DNA of 64,000 nt from CAYMCO01 sp964388955. Its GTDB lineage: Bacteria; Chloroflexota; Anaerolineae; Anaerolineales; E44-bin32. Shown here one piece after another: positions 59,708 through 64,000 of this stretch; position 1 is the stretch's first letter; the number at the start of each line of letters is the position of its first letter. The position numbers and the translations under genes were made by a program. The notes below the pieces were generated by a model, which searched no databases, was not told where the DNA came from, and saw only the letters and a list, made by a program, of their open reading frames with translations. Location: assembly GCA_964388955.1 (NCBI GenBank), contig CAYMCO010000016.1, positions 1 to 64,000 of the forward strand, in the 5' to 3' direction.

Positions 59708-60721
59708 TCAGGGCTGCGTGAGTGCCTTCACAATTGCTTCCACATTGTACTCCATGAGCTGCCGGTAGGTCGCGGCCGGCCCCGATGGGACGCTCAGCGA
59801 ACCCAGATAGAGCCGTACCAAGTGCAGGCCGGTGTCGGAGGCAAGGAGGGCGGCTGTGCTCGGATTGATGTCCGCGCTGACGAAGACGGCCTTGGCATCG
59901 GTCTGCGCAACGATGTGCTCGAGGTCCGCCAAACCCTGGGCCGAGGGCTCCGCGGCGCTGCTGTAGGCGGGGACGATGGTTCCGATCACCTGAAACCGGT
60001 ATCGGGCGGCGAAGTAGCCCAGGGCCTCGTGATCCGTGACGAGCACTCGCTCCTGAAGGGGGAGGGGCTTGATCTGGATCAGGATCCAATCGTTGAGTGC
60101 GCCCAGCATTTCCTGGTAGGCGCGGCCGCGGGAGGCGTAGGCCTCCGCATGCGCCGGATCAATGGCCGCCAGGGCCTGGGTGGCATTTTGGGCCCAGCGG
60201 ATCATGAGCATGGGATCCAGCCATACGTGGGGATCGGAGCCCCCCTCGTGACCCGAATTCCCCCCGCCGGCGGAGGCTGCACCGAACTGCAGGGGCACAA
60301 TGCCCTCCGAAAGGCTGATCACAATCGCGTCCCCGCCCGCGTTGCGCAGCGTCTCTGCCAGAAAGGATTCCAGGCCCAACCCGTTGATGAACAGGACGTC
60401 CGCATCGGCGAGGGCACGCAGATCCCTCGGTGTGGGTTCGAAGGAATGGGGATCCACTCCGAGCGGGAGCAGCCGCTGGACCTGCAGATCGCCACCCGCC
60501 ACGGATGAAACCACCTCGTGGACGAAGGAGGTGGTCGCCAGGAGCCGGATCTCGCCCCCGGGGCCGGGCTGGATGGCATGCAGGGAGGAAATCGGCGCGG
60601 TCTGTATAGAGAGCGCTTCGGCGCTTCCCCGAAGCGTACGGCCGCTGCAGGAATGCAGGAGCAGGAGCGGGCCAGCCAACAACATGAGCAGGCCGCGAAG
60701 GGATTGGTCAATCGCTTTCAT
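59708..60721 (-). CDS. Metal-binding lipoprotein of the ZnuA/TroA family
   Basis: A 337-residue cluster A-I solute-binding protein. After a signal with a lipobox (LLLLHSCSG) come the metal ligands: His in LPLGVDPHSFEPTPRD, His in SDPHVWLDP, His in VTDHEALGYFA and an acidic site near VFVSADINPS. A His/Gly-rich loop (GGGNSGHEGGSDP) resembles the zinc-acquisition loops of ZnuA, which favours zinc over manganese. The start is MKAIDQ at 60721 with GGAGG four bases upstream. The substrate-binding, ATPase and permease genes form one operon. Confidence 0.85.
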   Translation of the reverse strand: MKAIDQSLRGLLMLLAGPLLLLHSCSGRTLRGSAEALSIQTAPISSLHAIQPGPGGEIRLLATTSFVHEVVSSVAGGDLQVQRLLPLGVDPHSFEPTPRDLRALADADVLFINGLGLESFLAETLRNAGGDAIVISLSEGIVPLQFGAASAGGGNSGHEGGSDPHVWLDPMLMIRWAQNATQALAAIDPAHAEAYASRGRAYQEMLGALNDWILIQIKPLPLQERVLVTDHEALGYFAARYRFQVIGTIVPAYSSAAEPSAQGLADLEHIVAQTDAKAVFVSADINPSTAALLASDTGLHLVRLYLGSLSVPSGPAATYRQLMEYNVEAIVKALTQP

Positions 60722-61022
60722 GCTGCCTCCGCCCGGGGATGATGACCCCGTCGAGGCAGGGGCATCGCGAGGTGATGGGACCCCCGCCTGAGCGTGGAGT
60801 ATTGACATATGTGCCATCAGCCGGGAACGCCTCTTCCAGGGGTGCAGTGTAGCGACGTGTCCCCGGGCGGTCAAGCAGTGAAGGGGGTCGTCGCTTCCAT
60901 CACCGGCATGACCCTCAGTGGGGCTCATGTGCCTGCGCGGGGCGCGATCGGTGCGGCGAACGCGGATAGGACGATTCATGGACTTCCGCTTCGGACGCCT
61001 CTGGGGAGGATTGCGTTGTCGG

Positions 61023-62243
61023 CTAGGGTGTGGAGGAGGGCGGCGCCGGGGTGTTGGTGGAGACGGGCGTCGGCGTCGCCAGCAGGTCGGCGAGCATCCA
61101 CCCCAGCCACTGCTCCCCCTCGTTCTCGAACAGTACCATCCACCAGGTATCCCCCTCCACCAGCTGGGGCCCGCCCACAATCTGCAGCGGGTCGCCCTCG
61201 TTCCGATATCCGACCACCGCGGCGGAGGTCGAGGGGAGTTGGCGCACGACGGCGCCTTCGCCGCCTGTGTTGTACACCACCGCCGGTAATGGGAATTCGG
61301 AGGTCGTGGCTGTGGGGGTGGACGTGGGACGGGGCGAGGGGCGGGCAGTGGAGGTGACGGTCGAAGTGGGGGCAGGGGTGGATGTCCGGCTCGGGGTGGC
61401 GCTGGGCTTAGGAGTGGGCGTGCTTGTGGAGGGCGGAGCGGCAGCGGGCAAGTTGGGGATCAGCGCTCCGCCCAAGCTGATCGCAGCGGGCGCCACCACG
61501 GCGGCGCAGAGCAGCATGGCGATCAGGAAATTCCGGCCCGCCAGTGCGCGCGGCCGCACGCCGAGGATGAGCAGGGCGAATATGCTCATCGCCACCCCCC
61601 ACGAAAGGTGGAGGCCAAAGACCAACGATGCGCCTCGCCAGATCCCCGGCTGGTGATGGGCGAGGCCAAAGACCGCTGCTGCACCGGGCAGCAGGAGCTC
61701 ATAGGCCAGCGCAGCAGCGGCGGCGGTGCGCGTGGCCCGGGCCTCTTTTACCAGGCCCAGTGTCAAGAAGAAGGACCCTGACAGCAGCAGGGCGAGATCA
61801 AAGGGGTTGGGGGCGGAATGTTCGACGGCCAACGCGCTGTGGATCGATCCCGGTGGGACCGCCAGCGCCCCGGCCAGCCCAGCGGTGATACCCGCCAGCG
61901 CCGCTGCCACGCCAAAGCCCAAGAGCAGACGGAGGAAATAGCGCCCGGAGCCGAACAGCGCCCCCAGGCCCAGGCCGGTCAGCGGCAGAATTGGGGGTGC
62001 GATCAGGGCGCCCCCCACCAGCAGCGCGCGCTGGTCGGATCGCAGGGCAAGTCCGAAGAGCAGACCGGCCAGAATCGAGCGCAGAAAAAGGTCCACCGTG
62101 GGGGAGGCTTGGCGGGCGAGATCTTTGAGGAACGCCTGGTGCTCCCGATCGCGTAACTTGCCCAACATTCGGCGGGAACGCCTGCGTCGGGCGGCGCTCG
62201 ACTTCTCTCGTCCGGCGAGTTCCTGGTGAGGTATCTCCTTCAT
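61023..62243 (-). CDS. DUF389 membrane protein with a C-terminal SH3-like domain
   Basis: A 406-residue protein. About residues 35-255 form a polytopic DUF389-type membrane domain (LGLALRSDQRALLVGGALIAPPILPLTGLGLGALFG is characteristic). Next comes a Thr/Pro/Ser-rich linker of about 55 residues, then an SH3b-like domain (VVYNTGGEGAVVRQLPSTSAAVV ... WWMVLFENEGEQWLGWM) that should lie outside the membrane and bind cell-wall material. The start at 62243 overlaps the stop of the HAD gene (ATGA). The fusion order suggests a wall-anchored membrane protein of unknown transport or sensing role. Confidence 0.75.
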   Translation of the reverse strand: MKEIPHQELAGREKSSAARRRRSRRMLGKLRDREHQAFLKDLARQASPTVDLFLRSILAGLLFGLALRSDQRALLVGGALIAPPILPLTGLGLGALFGSGRYFLRLLLGFGVAAALAGITAGLAGALAVPPGSIHSALAVEHSAPNPFDLALLLSGSFFLTLGLVKEARATRTAAAAALAYELLLPGAAAVFGLAHHQPGIWRGASLVFGLHLSWGVAMSIFALLILGVRPRALAGRNFLIAMLLCAAVVAPAAISLGGALIPNLPAAAPPSTSTPTPKPSATPSRTSTPAPTSTVTSTARPSPRPTSTPTATTSEFPLPAVVYNTGGEGAVVRQLPSTSAAVVGYRNEGDPLQIVGGPQLVEGDTWWMVLFENEGEQWLGWMLADLLATPTPVSTNTPAPPSSTP

Positions 62244-62710
62244 CGTCTCAATGTCGCCACCATACGAAGGGGGTGGTCCAGCAGCTCCAGTGCGGTCAGG
62301 ATGTCCGGCACAATGAGATCGGAGGCGAGCAGGGTCTCGGAGGCAAGCCCTTCTCGGGAGAGCAAACATATGCCGATCGCGGCGGAGTCGAGCATGCCCC
62401 GATCGTTCGCCCCTTGGCCGATGGCGATCACATGTCCAGGTCCCAATTCTGCAAGATAGCTGGCCTTGGATTGCTGCTCGTTTCCCGGTGGGATGCGGAC
62501 GGCCTGCAGACCCAGACGGCCATCGATCCCGGCTTGGGCGCCATGGGTGTCCGCAGTCAGCAGGTGGACCTCCAGCCGGTCCTGCAGCGCCAGCAATGCC
62601 TTGCGCACCCCTGGGATCAGGCGGCCATCGACGGCCAGGGTGCCGTTCACGTCGCAAACCAGGTGTTCGAGCTGCAGCGTGCCGCGGCCCGGGATGTTGA
62701 GTTCGATCAT
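62240..62710 (-). CDS. HAD-superfamily hydrolase, small cytosolic P-type-ATPase-like
   Basis: A 156-residue HAD-fold protein. Motif I reads CDVNGTLA, so the first Asp (nucleophile) is present but the usual second Asp of DxDxT is Asn; motif II is LLTADTHG, and motif III/IV is IGQGANDRGML. The core lacks an obvious cap, so it is a small class C0-like protein, as in the soluble P-type ATPase relatives. The start MIELNIP is four codons into the longer frame. It overlaps the DUF389 gene by four bases. Confidence 0.8.
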   Translation of the reverse strand: MIELNIPGRGTLQLEHLVCDVNGTLAVDGRLIPGVRKALLALQDRLEVHLLTADTHGAQAGIDGRLGLQAVRIPPGNEQQSKASYLAELGPGHVIAIGQGANDRGMLDSAAIGICLLSREGLASETLLASDLIVPDILTALELLDHPLRMVATLRR

Positions 62711-62896
62711 GACGAGCACCAATCCGCCACCGGGTGCTGGAACTGAAACGGTATCTAGCGGGGCAACGGCGCGATTATAGCACCGGGCTGAAGCCGGGAC
62801 AAAGAAGAGCGAGGAAGGACCGCGGGTCCTCCTTGTTCCCCCGTGGAGATGTCGCTGGATTCCTTCTGATGTCTTGTTTGGGGACTTGCGCTGGGC

Positions 62897-62902
62897 TATA
62901 AT
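62897..62902 (+). promoter_or_regulatory. -10 element of the tRNA-Val gene
   Basis: A perfect TATAAT ends 10 bases before the tRNA. A weak -35-like TTGGGG lies about 17 bases further upstream. Confidence 0.6.
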
Positions 62903-62912
62903 GCCCCCATCA

Positions 62913-62986
62913 GGGCGCGTAGCTCAGTCGGTCAGAGCGCACGGTTCACATCCGTGAGGTCGATGGTTCGAGTCCATTCGCGCCCA
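62913..62986 (+). tRNA. tRNA-Val (anticodon CAC)
   Basis: A 74-base cloverleaf: acceptor GGGCGCG paired with CGCGCCC, D-arm AGCTCAGTCGGTCAGAGC, anticodon stem CACGG / CCGTG with loop TTCACAT (anticodon CAC, reading GUG), and T-arm ATGG-TTCGAGT-CCAT. The 3' CCA is not encoded in full (ACCT follows), so it would be added after transcription. Confidence 0.95.
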
Positions 62987-62988
62987 CC

Positions 62989-63582
62989 TCTATACACGCG
63001 GCTGAGCTCTTGACGGAGTTCAACGTCCTCTGCATTGGATCCTCCCATGGGCGCCAGCATACGCAGCAGGGCCTCTCATCAGATAGCGCCTCATTGGCGT
63101 CCCCCTTCGCCCCGCCTGAACCCGGAATCGCATCCGATCAACCCGCATATCCCCTGTAGCGGAGATGGTGATTCTCTTGCCTTGGACTATGCACCTCATG
63201 CCTGTGGCCCCGTTGAAGGGTGCCGTCCCAGCCCCGCCTTAAGCTTGCCATAAGCCAGCCATAATCCGCACGTAAAGACTTCGGCCGCCAAAAGAAGGTT
63301 CCATTAACGTGTACAGGGCGGAGTGCTTGATGCCGGGCAATATGGCCGGAAAGCTGTCACGCCTGCCGCTGAGTTGCGAAGTTGCGGTCCACCGGCTCCG
63401 CGGGGCTGTTGGCGCCCAAGGTCGGGGCCGCGATCTGAGACCAGCGGGAGGCGAGCGCGAGGAGATTCGAGGCAGCCTGCTCTGCAGAGTGGTGCAGGCG
63501 GCACGGCCGATCTCCTGATGAAGGACGGCACTCCGATCTTGTGCCGCTGTGGTTGTTCCAACCCAATCGTATAGGCGGGGAG
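62989..63582. other. Intergenic region between tRNA-Val and coxB
   Basis: No gene is supported. Short open frames on both strands have no homology pattern, ribosome site or codon bias. No strong hairpin or repeat was noticed. The oxidase promoter probably lies in its right half. Confidence 0.4.
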
Positions 63583-64000
63583 ATGCCACCCTCAAATCCG
63601 TTCAACCCGGTCTCGCCCCAAGCGCAGTCCATCAGCGAGATCTTCATCCTCACTCTGGTGATCGCAGGCGCGGTCCTGCTCTTGGTGCTGGGGCTGGTGC
63701 TCTTTGCCGCCATCCGTTTCAGGAGGCGCTCGGAGACGGGCGACCCCGAGCAGGTCTTCGGCGATCGTAGGCTGGAGACCGCCTGGACGGTGGCTCCCGG
63801 GCTGCTTCTGCTCGGCCTCTTTATCCTTACGCTCATCGTCATGCATAACGCCGACCCCTCCGCCGCTTCCGGCGGACAGCCGGATCTGGTGATCATCGCT
63901 CACCAATGGTGGTGGGAGGTGCGCTATCCAAAGAGCGGGGTGGTGACGGCCAACGAGATCCACATCCCGGTGGGCCGGAAATTGCTGACCCGAATTGAAT
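63583..64000 (+). CDS. coxB: Cytochrome c oxidase subunit II, partial
   Basis: The reading frame starts at an ATG with GGGGAG just before it and runs off the window with 139 codons visible. Two transmembrane helices (about residues 18-40 and 68-88) are followed by the start of the cupredoxin domain. The sequence HQWWWEVRYP, after VIIAH, is the aromatic segment typical of CoxB that passes electrons from CuA to the catalytic subunit. The CuA ligands (Cys-x-x-x-Cys and His) would lie beyond the edge. The start of an oxidase operon fits an aerobic or facultative organism. Confidence 0.9.
   Translation, partial: MPPSNPFNPVSPQAQSISEIFILTLVIAGAVLLLVLGLVLFAAIRFRRRSETGDPEQVFGDRRLETAWTVAPGLLLLGLFILTLIVMHNADPSAASGGQPDLVIIAHQWWWEVRYPKSGVVTANEIHIPVGRKLLTRIE

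Noticed and set aside
60802..60819. Zur or MntR operator upstream of the metal ABC operon
   Set aside because: Only an 8-bp palindrome (ACATATGT) is present, with no match to known operator consensus on either side.
63239..63595. A 118-residue frame on the minus strand before coxB
   Set aside because: It has no recognisable pattern, lacks a ribosome site, and overlaps the coxB start.

Overview
The window is a high-GC chromosomal segment of a bacterium that most resembles a member of the Chloroflexota (Anaerolineae or a related class). This placement is inferred from recalled protein similarity and gene content: a T-box-controlled pheS, DUF951, DUF177, DUF5661, an AmrS-type radical SAM enzyme, a short primary sigma factor, MurJ and a cytochrome c oxidase start. 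No rRNA is present to confirm it. Promoters are mostly sigma-70-like, and several are extended -10 elements lying so close to a start codon that the mRNA would have almost no leader.

Layout. 0-7 kb: a rhodanese lipoprotein, then a minus-strand run of redoxin, beta-propeller protein, sugar-phosphate isomerase and rsmI, followed by a GNAT enzyme and glutamate dehydrogenase. 7.2-9.7 kb: pterin dehydratase and metG, the latter behind an RNA leader with its own promoter, a 22-codon leader ORF and an intrinsic terminator. 9.9-14 kb: a compact four-gene electron-transfer cassette (ferredoxin-like protein, FAD oxidoreductase, membrane cytochrome b, 21-haem cytochrome c), the most unusual locus here. 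14-20 kb: minus-strand metabolic genes (two crotonases, a zinc dehydrogenase, an AAC(3)-fold protein, an M23 peptidase, a YbaK protein). 20-28 kb: two plus-strand runs starting from compact divergent promoters (M50 protease, HD protein, TyrA-like dehydrogenase, GIY-YIG, kbl; mobA, class V aminotransferase), with amrS and small conserved genes on the other strand. 28-33 kb: a cyclic-nucleotide sensor with a NifU-type scaffold, then sdhABCD.

33-38 kb: pheS-pheT under a phenylalanine T-box, interrupted by a four-helix-bundle gene flanked by inverted arrays of degenerate heptamers. 38-46 kb: an MBL hydrolase, a 2-hydroxyacid dehydrogenase, a lactate permease with a tiny membrane partner, mgtE and two proteins of unknown function, separated by long repeat-bearing gaps. 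46-56 kb: murJ, an MFS transporter, a glycosyltransferase, a decayed DUF212 remnant, xseAB, pncC, the primary sigma factor with DUF177, and rdgB. 56-64 kb: an alpha/beta hydrolase, trxB, a zinc/manganese ABC transporter, a DUF389-SH3 membrane protein with a HAD phosphatase, tRNA-Val(CAC), and the start of coxB, which runs off the window.

Together the genes suggest an aerobic or facultative heterotroph that uses lactate, amino acids and acyl-CoA substrates, with a complete succinate dehydrogenase, an oxidase locus starting at the edge, and a multihaem route that could carry electrons outside the membrane.
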